Source of the DNA: Pseudoalteromonas ulvae UL12 | GTDB lineage: Bacteria; Pseudomonadota; Gammaproteobacteria; Enterobacterales; Alteromonadaceae | Length of the DNA stretch: 64,000 nt | NCBI RefSeq assembly: GCF_014925405.1 | Contig: NZ_AQHJ01000028.1 | Span: 1 to 64,000, forward strand | Reading direction: 5' to 3' | Shown: positions 7,070 to 16,107 of the stretch, piece by piece | How positions within the stretch are numbered: the stretch's first letter is position 1 | Layout: every line of letters starts with the position of its first letter | The notes under the pieces: model-generated | What the model saw: only the letters and a program-made list of their open reading frames with translations | The model's database searches: none | What the model was told of the DNA's origin: nothing | Program-made: the position numbers and the translations under genes

Positions 7070-9247
7070 TTAAGGCAAGCAACTGGCTTTGTTAAAGAAG
7101 TACCTGACTTCGTAGTCTTCGCAAGTGGTGTTGCTGCTACTGCCTCCATTACTAGAATTCCAGCAGGCAAAGCCTGTTTGGTCATTAACTAAATTTTGCC
7201 CAGTTAACAACGAGTCGAGTTTATTGCTTGCAACGCGTGCGACAATGCCAGCAATATCAGTTGATTCACAGCTAGAAGATATGTTTCCTGCATTTTTATG
7301 AGCGTTAAATAACTCATTATCGCCATTATTTGGGCCATCAATATTGAGCCAATCTGTCGCGTAAACACCTTCTTCAATTAGTGTGTTAGCTATTTTGTAC
7401 ACGCCTAACGAATTAATTTCTTTACCTTCTTGGCCATGAAAAGCAAAAAGTTGTTGTGTGGTGGTTGAGGAATAAGTGGTACAACTACCAGATTGTGAAC
7501 CGCCAGAAATACTGTTTCCAGCATTCGAAGTTAGTTTTATGTAATACACAGTGTCGTATCCGTATTTATGATCGTCTGTACAGATGGTGATATCATCAAG
7601 ATATTCGCCTTTACTGGCGTCAAAACTTAATGTATTTCCCCAATTACCGCTGCTGCCTCCATATGTGACGCAATGCTCTTTAGTACCCACGCTGGCATGA
7701 CTAATGGCTTGTCTTGTTTCGTAACACGCTTTTAACCCATTGATTCGATTGCCCGAACGCAGTTTCACAGAGCTCAAATTGAGTGCGCCACCTTGTAGTG
7801 CTTTGCGTTTTAAGATGCCGATATCATTAAAAGCATCTCCTTTATTGGTTGAGCCTACTTGTGCTTTTTCAACAAATTGCCAATCAATATAATTACTTGA
7901 ATTAGCATACCAAAAGTCATCAAATGCTTTGTAATAGTTGACCCACACATCATCGTTGTTGAGATTGATGGTCGTTAAGAGTTGGGCATGTTCGTATGCA
8001 TTAAATGGCATACCGAACGTAAACGATCCGCTTAAGTTTTGGCAGGCTTCAAACCCTGATTGCCACGATCCTTTCGATGTAGATAGCGCCCAATTTCTAT
8101 TTGCATCAACACATGTGTGATATTGATAGGTGGAGCAGGCTTCATCGATGATGCTTTCATCTGAACTTAAACTTGCACAGTTGCCTGAACCGTTTGGTCG
8201 GTTGCTTTTCCACGACCAGATAAAATCTTCAATTTGAACTTCGTTTGCACCATAGCCACTTGCTGCGCTGGTATTGTTTGTTTCAACAAGTGCCAACTCT
8301 AATATTTGTGCCCCTTTACTGGCCCATTTTTTGATAACATTTTCGCCTGTTTTGTCTGGGTTGGGGCCATCGGTATTGAGTTGGGTCGCATCATCTATGA
8401 CGACCGTCATATTGCCGGCTTGATAGTGGGCTGTGTGGTCTTTGTTGACACATTTATCGTTACCATTTTGACAAAATGGCTGGTTGCTTTTTAAGTTACC
8501 TGTTGAATCGAAAGCATCAACGCCAATAAAAACGGTATTCCAAAACTTAGAGTAGTTACCTGCATCATGGTGGTTACACAGATCGCTGCTGTCGCGCGGA
8601 GTTTGTACAACTGCAACGAGTTGTTTTCCTGCTGCTAGAATGTCTTTTTTTGTCAAGTGGGAAACAGGTAAAGATGCACAGCTCTTATCTTTATAACCCC
8701 AATCTGAGGGAAGTAGGAGATAATCACTGATATCATTTTGTAAACGCTCGCCTATTTTATTGTGCCAATTGTTGTGGTCATTATGTTTATAAGCTTCAAT
8801 TTTCAAAAGAATGACTTCGTCAGGGTTACTCTGTAAAAAGTCTTTTATATCATCAAGGCCTTCTGATAGTTTTGCATGAAAACTGGAACATAAAGCTTTC
8901 TTTTCGAGTGAATTATGGCAAAGCATGGGGGTTGAGTCGAAGGTACCCTCAGGGTAAATATCAAACTCCACTACACGGATCCCCCGCTTCAATAAACTGT
9001 TAGGTGAGTAGTATTGGTTGACGTCTGTATAGGTACCTTTATTCCAAGAATGTGAAGCATATGCGTTATGAGCGCCTGCCCAAAAAGTTTTAGAAAAAGG
9101 GGCAACGTTATCAATTTGTCCTTGTAAATCTAGACGTTTGACTTTTTCATCATTGATTTCTATTGCTGCACTACAAGACAGGCTTAATACCAACAATCCT
9201 GATGTAACTAGTTGTGTAAGTTTTGCGATTCTATGAATTGAATTCAT
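7070..9247 (-). CDS. Secreted PI-PLC-like phosphodiesterase with C-terminal extension
   Basis: The 725-residue protein has an N-terminal signal sequence (hydrophobic LVTSGLLVLSLSCSAA). A PLC-like phosphodiesterase TIM-barrel domain follows, roughly residues 35-330: GAHNAY with the first catalytic-type His, RVVEFDIYPEG, a second His in LCHNSL, and DEVILLKIEAY. After about residue 350 comes a cysteine-rich part with VWVNYYKAFDDFWYAN and W/C spacing reminiscent of C-type-lectin-like folds. This could be a glycan- or membrane-binding region, but that is inference. It is likely exported and may act on phosphoinositide-type or glycerophospho substrates. It stands alone, convergent with the cassette array. 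Confidence 0.78.
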   Translation of the reverse strand: MNSIHRIAKLTQLVTSGLLVLSLSCSAAIEINDEKVKRLDLQGQIDNVAPFSKTFWAGAHNAYASHSWNKGTYTDVNQYYSPNSLLKRGIRVVEFDIYPEGTFDSTPMLCHNSLEKKALCSSFHAKLSEGLDDIKDFLQSNPDEVILLKIEAYKHNDHNNWHNKIGERLQNDISDYLLLPSDWGYKDKSCASLPVSHLTKKDILAAGKQLVAVVQTPRDSSDLCNHHDAGNYSKFWNTVFIGVDAFDSTGNLKSNQPFCQNGNDKCVNKDHTAHYQAGNMTVVIDDATQLNTDGPNPDKTGENVIKKWASKGAQILELALVETNNTSAASGYGANEVQIEDFIWSWKSNRPNGSGNCASLSSDESIIDEACSTYQYHTCVDANRNWALSTSKGSWQSGFEACQNLSGSFTFGMPFNAYEHAQLLTTINLNNDDVWVNYYKAFDDFWYANSSNYIDWQFVEKAQVGSTNKGDAFNDIGILKRKALQGGALNLSSVKLRSGNRINGLKACYETRQAISHASVGTKEHCVTYGGSSGNWGNTLSFDASKGEYLDDITICTDDHKYGYDTVYYIKLTSNAGNSISGGSQSGSCTTYSSTTTQQLFAFHGQEGKEINSLGVYKIANTLIEEGVYATDWLNIDGPNNGDNELFNAHKNAGNISSSCESTDIAGIVARVASNKLDSLLTGQNLVNDQTGFACWNSSNGGSSSNTTCEDYEVRYFFNKASCLP

Positions 9248-9530
9248 CTGAATATTCCTTTGCTTTAAAGTTAGGTTTCAGGCCCTTGTCTGGAGTGTGG
9301 TTGAGCTGCCCCCCATCTAAGTGACCAAAGAAACAATAAACATGAAAAGTGCAAACAATGTGAATTAGGATGAAAATAAGGAACAAATATTTAAGCGGCG
9401 CTTAGATTGAAAGATTTACTCATCTAGATGACTGATTTATATAAAATTATAAAGAGTTCCTGTTGAAGATCCTCAGGAGTCATGCGCCCATTTTGGATCT
9501 TCTTGAATATTCTTGAATCATTTTTAGCAA
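9248..9530. other. Intergenic region between two minus-strand genes
   Basis: These 283 bases lie upstream of the PI-PLC-like gene and downstream of the anchored protein gene. They should hold the promoter of the PI-PLC-like gene. I see no convincing hairpin with a T tract, operator palindrome or small gene. Confidence 0.4.
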
Positions 9531-10130
9531 TTAGTTAGCGACTGGCTGTTGATTCAACTGCTGTTCAAGCTTATTGCTTAGGGCTTGCAAAGCGCTAATT
9601 TTATCTTTGGCTTCGTTCAGTTGCTCTGTGCTTAATTGTGCGGCTTGGCCGCGGTTAAGCCATTGTGCTAACTCATCAATTTTTGCCTTGCTGGCACGAA
9701 TATAAGCTTGTTTGATGCGAGTTTGCTGGTTGTGTTCAAACGCTTGGTAGGCAGCTAAGTCGTTTAAGTCGCCTTGATAGCTTTCTTTGGGCGGGTTGTG
9801 TTTAGCAATCGGTGGCACATATTGGGGCGCAAAGTCTAAGTGCCGCGGCTTCGAAATTGAGGGCTGTTGATCATGCAGTTTGGGCGCGGTTTGTGTTAAT
9901 TGTGGCTGAATTGCTTGTGGTTTGGTGTGCATCGCCAATTGAGTGGATTGTGCATGCTGGGTGGAGGTGTCTTTTTTTGAGCTGCGCTCTGTCATTTGTT
10001 CTGTTTCAATTGGGTCTTTGCTTTGAAGCCCATTCAGCCACATCACAATACTGATAACACACAAGAAGATAAGCCCAACACAGACCTTAAGTGTATGGGC
10101 TTTTTTTGGGCGAAAAGGGCTGGTATTCAT
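9531..10130 (-). CDS. Membrane-anchored hypothetical protein with coiled-coil tail
   Basis: The start at 10130 gives 199 residues, one base after the stop of the upstream isomerase gene. It begins MNTSPFRPKK, followed by one membrane segment (VCVGLIFLCVISIVMWL). Next comes a long Gln/Thr/Pro-rich linker of low complexity and a C-terminal charged helical region (IKQAYIRASKAKIDELAQWLNRG to LSNKLEQQLNQQ) likely to be coiled coil. I recognise no family. As third gene of a tight operon with a secreted phospholipase-like protein and a folding isomerase, it could be a periplasm-facing partner in their export, akin to a lipase-specific foldase. That is inference. Confidence 0.6.
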   Translation of the reverse strand: MNTSPFRPKKAHTLKVCVGLIFLCVISIVMWLNGLQSKDPIETEQMTERSSKKDTSTQHAQSTQLAMHTKPQAIQPQLTQTAPKLHDQQPSISKPRHLDFAPQYVPPIAKHNPPKESYQGDLNDLAAYQAFEHNQQTRIKQAYIRASKAKIDELAQWLNRGQAAQLSTEQLNEAKDKISALQALSNKLEQQLNQQPVAN

Positions 10131-10131
10131 A

Positions 10132-11298
10132 TTAAAGTGCCTTGAGCCATTGGGTTTTAGCTTGTTGATAGCGGGCCAAAGCATGTTGTTTTGCCAGCGA
10201 TTTTGTTGCTAAGTATCGCACGGTTTCGCTTTGTGCTGGGTAGTAACTTTCGGTTTTATCGAATGTTTGAATGACAAGCCATTGTCCTTGTGGCGTTCTA
10301 ATCACTGGGGATAATGACTGCTCAGGTAAGTTAAAAGCACTTTGGATTAACCAATTGCTGCGGTTGTCTGTGCGAGTTAAGTGGTTTTGATATTTCGCAA
10401 AAATATCAGGCTGCTTAAATGTGTCACGGGCGGTGGCAAAGCCGTGTTCGCTTGCTTGATGGTGGAAGCGTAATGCTGTTGCTTGATCTGCAAACATCAC
10501 CCCAGATGCGTTGACATCACTATGAAAACGAAACTCTGCTTTGTTTTGGCGATAAAACTGATTGATTTGTGCCACAGTCAGTTCTTTCGCGATAGCTTCA
10601 AGCACAGGGCTGTGGCTATGCATCATTTCACCGACGCCTAAATAGGCACGCATCGCGGGACTGATGATAGCCGCAGTGGCGATATCAGTTAAATGGCTTA
10701 AAGATAAACCATGTTGCTCTAAGGCATTTATTTGGCTTGCTAACTGCTGATAATGCAGCTCATTGTGTATTTCAGCATGTAAATAATTGCTATCGCCTTG
10801 ATGCAGTTTGAAACGACTTTGCATCGATAAACTGTCATACAGGTGATAAAAATTAAGCGATTGCGATCCTAGTTCGATATTCACTTTACCCAGGGTCTCG
10901 GCTGTTTCGGGGTTCAGTTGTCCATTGGCTGGGTATGGCCCGAGCTGTGCGATTAACCAAGGTGCGTTGTATTTTGCCAGCACTTCATCGCTGAGTGTCG
11001 GTTGGGTGAGCGGCACTTGGCTATGCTGAATTAAATCAATCAGGTAGCGTTTTACATGATACTCAGTACTAAAACCAACGGCAGATAAACGTGTTGTTAA
11101 TTGGGGTTGAGACTGCTCAGCTTGCCAGAGCAAAAATTGTTGCTCAAGCAAGTGGTTATGCACGTCTGTCGTGCTCATCTGCGGCGAATGTTGCTGATAG
11201 CTCTGGGTGAGCAACGCGATCTCTTGTTGGCTAAAGTGGGCAGTTACTGCATAAATAGGCAGGCTGATTAAGCCCACCAATAAGGTTAAAACTCGCAT
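10132..11298 (-). CDS. Periplasmic peptidyl-prolyl isomerase, parvulin (PpiC/SurA) type
   Basis: The 388-residue protein starts with a signal peptide (MRVLTLLVGLISLPIYAVTA). A helical chaperone-like region follows, and then a parvulin-like domain near residues 255-355: DVNASGVMFADQATALRFH, the TDNRSNWLIQSAFNLPEQSLSPVIRTPQGQWLVIQTFDKTE block, and a C-terminal helix. The rotamase domain is diverged, so the assignment rests on overall pattern. It would assist folding of exported proteins. Its start directly abuts the stop of the phospholipase-like gene (11299), and it is followed one base later by the anchored protein gene, so the three form one operon. Confidence 0.65.
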   Translation of the reverse strand: MRVLTLLVGLISLPIYAVTAHFSQQEIALLTQSYQQHSPQMSTTDVHNHLLEQQFLLWQAEQSQPQLTTRLSAVGFSTEYHVKRYLIDLIQHSQVPLTQPTLSDEVLAKYNAPWLIAQLGPYPANGQLNPETAETLGKVNIELGSQSLNFYHLYDSLSMQSRFKLHQGDSNYLHAEIHNELHYQQLASQINALEQHGLSLSHLTDIATAAIISPAMRAYLGVGEMMHSHSPVLEAIAKELTVAQINQFYRQNKAEFRFHSDVNASGVMFADQATALRFHHQASEHGFATARDTFKQPDIFAKYQNHLTRTDNRSNWLIQSAFNLPEQSLSPVIRTPQGQWLVIQTFDKTESYYPAQSETVRYLATKSLAKQHALARYQQAKTQWLKAL

Positions 11299-12309
11299 TT
11301 ACTGTTGTTCCATCGCGTGATTGAGTAAATGAACGACCATCGCAATGGCATGGGGGATCACTTGTTTGGCGGTAATGACCCGATCATAATGATCTTGAGA
11401 GTTGAGCACGATGCCACCTTGCGCATACGACAATGCGCCCCCTTGGGTGAGCAGTGGGCGAATATCTTGGCTTTGACTTGCCAATGGCGAGAACGAATCC
11501 ATGGCCGCGCTGACTAAACTGAAATCATTTAAAGATTCGTGATCGTAGTAGTCTTTCACCCATGTTTCCCAGCCACTGTGATTGAGATCTGAGGTCGTCC
11601 ACGTATGGTGTGGTTGCAGCAAATCGGTAGTATGAAACACAAAACCGAGCAGTTGTGGGTTTTTATGAGTTAAGTAACTTTGATACCAATACTGTCCTAA
11701 GTTATCGATAGGTTGAAACGGTATTTTTTCAAAATCTTTGTACATGCTGTACTGAGAGTGGCTTTCGATTCGGTAATTTTTTTCGGTGATCTGAAAGCTA
11801 TTGTACTGGCTTTTGTCTGCTCCAAACCAACCGGTTTGGCCTCCTTGACCATCATCGAGATGATCGCCTTTGAGCCACGTGGCCGCTAAGGTATCAACGG
11901 TTCCCCACACTGTTAATTTATCGTAGTTATAGCCGCCAAAATCATTGCCATGGGGATCTGCGCCTTGAGTATGATTTTGAAAATGCCAATAGCTAGTATA
12001 TTTAACGATGCTTTGCGCTGCTCCCCAAATGGGTGCTTGTACGCAGTTACCAGTAATGGCACCACATAAAAAGGTATCTTCAAAATCATCGACGTCATAG
12101 GCTGCTTGGCCCATAAATTCGCCTAATTGCTGTGGGGTGAGTCCGAGTTGTTGGCTCCACGCTTGTAGCTTTTGGTATTGTGTGGTGCTCGGGTGTTGCG
12201 CCATATAAGCAACGGCATCTTCTACGATACGTTTATGGGTTTCTTGGCTAAATGCCTGTGCCTGTTGGGTGCAAAGCAGTAAACTTGCAGTTAAAAGTAA
12301 GTGTTTCAT
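11299..12309 (-). CDS. Secreted zinc-dependent phospholipase C / P1-nuclease-like protein
   Basis: The 336-residue protein has a signal peptide (MKHLLLTASLLLCTQQAQA) and then FSQETHKRIVEDAV, where Phe replaces the usual N-terminal Trp ligand just after cleavage. YWHFQNH and FVFHTTDLLQPHHT give the H-x3-D-x4-HH pattern of the phospholipase C/P1 nuclease fold. These enzymes use a trinuclear zinc site to cleave phospholipids or nucleic acids. The substrate cannot be told from sequence. It is the first gene of a three-gene minus-strand operon with an isomerase and an anchored protein. Confidence 0.72.
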   Translation of the reverse strand: MKHLLLTASLLLCTQQAQAFSQETHKRIVEDAVAYMAQHPSTTQYQKLQAWSQQLGLTPQQLGEFMGQAAYDVDDFEDTFLCGAITGNCVQAPIWGAAQSIVKYTSYWHFQNHTQGADPHGNDFGGYNYDKLTVWGTVDTLAATWLKGDHLDDGQGGQTGWFGADKSQYNSFQITEKNYRIESHSQYSMYKDFEKIPFQPIDNLGQYWYQSYLTHKNPQLLGFVFHTTDLLQPHHTWTTSDLNHSGWETWVKDYYDHESLNDFSLVSAAMDSFSPLASQSQDIRPLLTQGGALSYAQGGIVLNSQDHYDRVITAKQVIPHAIAMVVHLLNHAMEQQ

Positions 12310-12550
12310 GGTACCTGTCTCTTTGTTTGTTAAATAGGTACTTGAAAGTGTAGCGTTAGAGTAATGACACTAACTTTACAATAAAATGAAGGTTTAAATT
12401 TTATTGAGTATCAGGCGCTCGCTAATAATTAATCTGAACTCTAGCTAAGAGCTGGATTATGCAAAGTTCAGATTAATATGTAAGTATTTTGAGTCGTGGC
12501 AATGCTCGTGGAATGCCAGCGTACTACCGTTGATGTGTAACCTTAGCTTG

Positions 12551-13360
12551 TTAGTTAAACAACATACTGATCGCCATGGCGAGCAATAACCCAGCGAATA
12601 TTTTTTTGATAAAAGGTACCGGCAAGGTGTGAGCAGCCTTGGCACCTAAGGGCGCGGTAAACCACGACGTAGACACAATGCCCAATAGTGCAGGTAAATA
12701 AACAAAGCCCGCAAAGCCATCGGTCAAGGCAAAATGTGCGCTGCCAGAGCTGATATAACCTATCGATCCAAACAAAGCGATAACAATGCCACAAGCAGAG
12801 GCGCAGCCGATGGCTTTTTTCATATCTAACGAGAAATACGTCAGTAACGGTACCAACAATGCACCGCCGCCAATGCCGATCATGGCCGAAATACCGCCAG
12901 TTAAGGCAGTAAACAACGTCATCACGCCTTTGTGTGGCAAGGGGCGATTTGTGGTATCGCTCTGATTGCTGGATAAAAACATTTTTAAAGCAATCAGCAC
13001 GACGCTTACCACAAATACGATGCGGACGATCTTATCGGGCAACAGTGCCGCCATAAAACCACTGATCAGCGCACCAAGGGCGACACCTGTCATGATCCAA
13101 GGGGCGAGTTGCCATGGCACATTGCCATTTTTATGATGGGCGAGGGCCGAAGACGTTGAGGTAAATAAAATTGAGGCGAGTGAAGTTGCAACGGCGATAA
13201 TCACCACCTGATCAGGCGGAAAATCAGCTAAATGAGCTAAGATGCTGCTTAAAATAGGCACAATCACTAAGCCACCGCCAATGCCAAGCAGGCCAGCTAA
13301 AAACCCAACACCCGCGCCCAATATGGCGCAATAAATAACCAACATCATCATTTCGTTCAT
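12551..13360 (-). CDS. TauE/SafE (TSUP) family membrane transporter
   Basis: The 269-residue integral membrane protein has the two inverted TSUP half-repeats, each marked by a glycine-rich signature: GFLAGLLGIGGGLVIVPIL near residue 20 and GGISAMIGIGGGALLVPLL near residue 157. About eight membrane helices are visible. Members export sulfite, sulfoacetate or related organosulfur anions. No neighbouring sulfur-oxidation gene fixes the substrate, although the divergent mesX-mesD genes concern sulfur amino acids. Start ATG 13360. Confidence 0.9.
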   Translation of the reverse strand: MNEMMMLVIYCAILGAGVGFLAGLLGIGGGLVIVPILSSILAHLADFPPDQVVIIAVATSLASILFTSTSSALAHHKNGNVPWQLAPWIMTGVALGALISGFMAALLPDKIVRIVFVVSVVLIALKMFLSSNQSDTTNRPLPHKGVMTLFTALTGGISAMIGIGGGALLVPLLTYFSLDMKKAIGCASACGIVIALFGSIGYISSGSAHFALTDGFAGFVYLPALLGIVSTSWFTAPLGAKAAHTLPVPFIKKIFAGLLLAMAISMLFN

Positions 13361-13703
13361 TCGGTTGCTCTCTTTTTATTATCAAGTTAGTGGATACACC
13401 TTGAACGTTTTTAAGGTGCGATACCTGAAGGGGTCAATGTCACAAAGCGCCCATATCTGTTTGTAATCGGCACTCTTTTTATTCGTTTTCATTATCACAA
13501 AATCAGCGTGTTACTTAATCGCCACTGGTAGTTGTAATGAGCTTGAAGGTGCTACAGCTCTGTAGGAGGTTCCACAGCGTCGCTGCAATTTTCGCGGCCA
13601 GTATAGCAATTTACACAGCCACTAAAATCGTTTTCTCCTTGATAACTGTTGAATATTCCTCATGTTTTAAATGAAATTAACGCACGTTTCATTATTTAAT
13701 TTT

Positions 13704-13719
13704 AGATGTCCATCCATCT
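13704..13719 (+). promoter_or_regulatory. Candidate MetJ operator (tandem met boxes)
   Basis: AGATGTCC followed directly by ATCCATCT resembles two adjacent 8-bp met boxes (consensus AGACGTCT): 6 of 8 and 5 of 8 matches. It lies about 220 bases upstream of mesX, within the 579-bp divergent region between the TauE/SafE gene and mesX. Methionine genes of gammaproteobacteria are commonly repressed by MetJ with S-adenosylmethionine, which fits the function of the downstream pair. No cobalamin or SAM riboswitch was recognised in this region. Confidence 0.55.
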
Positions 13720-13939
13720 AAATGAGTTGTGCGGTTTTTTAGAGTACAGAATTATCATTATCAGCTTTTGCGCTTGTTCCTTTTTACTCATGCATGAAGC
13801 AGCTTCAAGTTGCAGGTGAAATTAAACCGTTTTTCAATTTGTACCGATCCACGTATAAATATCATAACGCTCAGAACACAACGCATTTAATCGGTTCACA
13901 CGAGCATCATTGCATACACATACTGGATACCTGACGACT

Positions 13940-14914
13940 ATGAACACAGACTTTATCTTTACACTCAAACGCACAGCGCTTGATGAACATTACCAACCCG
14001 CCAGCAATACGCGTATTACGACTAACTTTGCAAATTTAGCCAGAGGCACAAGCCGCCAAGAGAATTTGCGTAATGCACTGAAAATGATCAATAACCGCTT
14101 TAATGCATTAGCCGATTGGGATAATCAGCAAGCCGATCGCTACTCGGTTGAGCTTGAAATTATCTCTGTTGATATTGATGTCGTAGGCAGTGGTGAGGCG
14201 TTTCCATCAATCGAGGTATTAAAAACCAACATTGTTGATCATCATACTAATAAGTGTATTGAAGGGATTGTTGGCAATAACTTTTCGTCGTATGTGCGTG
14301 ATTATGACTTTAGTGTTTTACTGCAAAACCATAATAAAAATCAGCCAACGTTTAGTGTGCCGGATAATTTTGGTGAGCTGCACGGTAAGTTGTTTCAGAG
14401 TTTTGTAAACTCCAACGTTTATAAAGACAACTTCACCAAGCCTCCGGTCATTTGTTTAAGTGTCTCAGATAATAAAACTTATCATCGTACCGACAACCAG
14501 CATCCAGTATTAGGTATTGAGTATCAGCCAAATGATTCGTCATTGACTGAGCAATATTTTAAAAAGATGGGTTTAGCAGTGCGTTATTTTATGCCACCTA
14601 ACAGTGTTGCGCCATTGGCCTTTTATTTTATTGGCGACTTGCTCAATGATTACAGTAGCCTAGAGCTTATTAGCACCATAAGCACCATGGAAACGTTTCA
14701 AAAGATTTATCGCCCAGAAATTTACAATGCCAATGCAGTGGCAGGGCGAGCTTATCAGCCAAACTTGAAAAACAGTGATCATTCATTGACGCAAATCGTC
14801 TACGACCGCCATGAACGCAGTCAGCTTGCTTGCGCGCAAGGTAAATTTGCCGAAGAACACTTTATCAAGCCTTATCAAACTGTGCTTGAACAGTGGTCAC
14901 AAAATTATCTGTAA
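13940..14914 (+). CDS. mesX: MesX, DUF1852 partner of methionine synthase MesD
   Basis: The 324-residue protein belongs to DUF1852, recognised by its pattern (FIFTLKRTALDEHYQPASNTRITTNFANLARG near the start) and above all by its invariable neighbour, a short MetE-like protein. In other bacteria this pair, named MesX and MesD, makes methionine independently of folate methyl donors. MesX is needed for MesD activity, but its chemistry is unknown. ATG 13940 is chosen; a frame extension to 13910 adds ten residues without a ribosome site. The pair forms an operon with a 42-bp gap and is probably MetJ-controlled. Confidence 0.85.
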   Translation: MNTDFIFTLKRTALDEHYQPASNTRITTNFANLARGTSRQENLRNALKMINNRFNALADWDNQQADRYSVELEIISVDIDVVGSGEAFPSIEVLKTNIVDHHTNKCIEGIVGNNFSSYVRDYDFSVLLQNHNKNQPTFSVPDNFGELHGKLFQSFVNSNVYKDNFTKPPVICLSVSDNKTYHRTDNQHPVLGIEYQPNDSSLTEQYFKKMGLAVRYFMPPNSVAPLAFYFIGDLLNDYSSLELISTISTMETFQKIYRPEIYNANAVAGRAYQPNLKNSDHSLTQIVYDRHERSQLACAQGKFAEEHFIKPYQTVLEQWSQNYL

Positions 14915-14956
14915 CACCTTGTACAGTTATTCACCTAAATTACGGCAGTTAACACT

Positions 14957-15988
14957 ATGAAAAGATTATTACCTACTTCAACCGCTGGCAGCTTACCTAA
15001 ACCCGTGTGGTTGGCTGAGCCCGAGACACTGTGGTCACCGTGGAAATTACATAACGACGAGCTGATTGCTGGTAAGCAAGATGCACTACGTTTGTCGTTA
15101 CAGCATCAACAACAAGCGGGGATTGATATCGTCAGTGACGGCGAACAAACTCGGCAACACTTTGTAACCACGTTTATTGAACACCTCAATGGCGTTGATT
15201 TTGAACAACGTAAAACAGTGAGAATTCGAGACCGCTATGATGCCAGTGTGCCCACTGTTGTTGGTCCGGTGAGTCGCCAAAAACCAGTGTTTGTGGATGA
15301 TGCCAAATTTTTACGCCAGCAAACCACGCAACCTATAAAATGGGCTTTACCTGGCCCCATGACCATGATTGATACCTTGTACGATGCGCATTATCAGAGC
15401 CGTGAAAAACTCGCTTGGGAATTTGCCAAAATTCTCAATCAAGAGGCCAAAGAATTAGAAGCGGCAGGGGTGGACATTATTCAGTTTGATGAACCGGCAT
15501 TTAATGTCTTTTTTGATGATGTGAATGAGTGGGGCATTGCTTGTTTGGAGCGTGCCATCGAAGGGTTAAAGTGCGAAACCGCCGTGCATATTTGTTATGG
15601 CTATGGCATTAAAGCCAACACAGACTGGAAAAAGACCCTAGGCTCTGAATGGCGTCAATACGAACAAGCTTTCCCTAAATTGCAGCAGTCGAAGATCGAT
15701 ATTATCTCACTAGAATGTCACAATTCTCATGTGCCAATAGAATTACTGGCGTTGATCCGAGGCAAAAAAGTGATGGTGGGCGCGATTGATGTGGCAACGC
15801 ATGAAATAGAAACCCCAGAAGAAGTCGCCAAGACCCTCAGAGCAGCTCTGCAATATGTAGATGCAGATAAGCTCTACCCATGTACGAATTGCGGTATGGC
15901 ACCTTTACCGGATCACATTGCACAAGCAAAACTGCACGCTTTAAGCGCAGGAGCAAAACTAGTGCGAGAAGAGCTGTTGGCAGACTAG
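14957..15988 (+). CDS. mesD: MesD, short MetE-like methionine synthase
   Basis: At 343 residues it covers only the C-terminal catalytic barrel of cobalamin-independent methionine synthase and lacks the N-terminal folate-binding half of MetE. The zinc-site pattern is present: HICYG near residue 211 (His and Cys ligands) and CTNCGMAPL near residue 313 (last Cys ligand). IIQFDEPAF carries the conserved Asp-Glu. This architecture plus the adjacent DUF1852 gene identifies the folate-independent MesD class. The methyl donor is not known from sequence. Confidence 0.87.
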   Translation: MKRLLPTSTAGSLPKPVWLAEPETLWSPWKLHNDELIAGKQDALRLSLQHQQQAGIDIVSDGEQTRQHFVTTFIEHLNGVDFEQRKTVRIRDRYDASVPTVVGPVSRQKPVFVDDAKFLRQQTTQPIKWALPGPMTMIDTLYDAHYQSREKLAWEFAKILNQEAKELEAAGVDIIQFDEPAFNVFFDDVNEWGIACLERAIEGLKCETAVHICYGYGIKANTDWKKTLGSEWRQYEQAFPKLQQSKIDIISLECHNSHVPIELLALIRGKKVMVGAIDVATHEIETPEEVAKTLRAALQYVDADKLYPCTNCGMAPLPDHIAQAKLHALSAGAKLVREELLAD

Positions 15989-16055
15989 CTACTTCTTATA
16001 TTTATAAACAGCACTAGTGAGGTTGGAAGTATTGATGACTATTTAAATCTTGAAG

Positions 16056-16083
16056 TAATGAGAGTGTTTTATCACTCTCATTA
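16056..16083. terminator. Bidirectional hairpin between mesD and the S9 peptidase
   Basis: TAATGAGAGTG (16056-16066) and CACTCTCATTA (16073-16083) form a perfect 11-bp stem with a 6-base loop in the short gap between two convergent genes. There is no long T tract on either side, so termination strength is uncertain. Confidence 0.5.
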
Positions 16084-16107
16084 CTCGTTATTGAGTACTA
16101 AACCTTG

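Noticed and set aside
13670..13693. AATGAAA and TTTCATT inverted pair as a MetR site upstream of mesX
   Set aside because: The spacing is too long for a MetR TGAA-N5-TTCA site.
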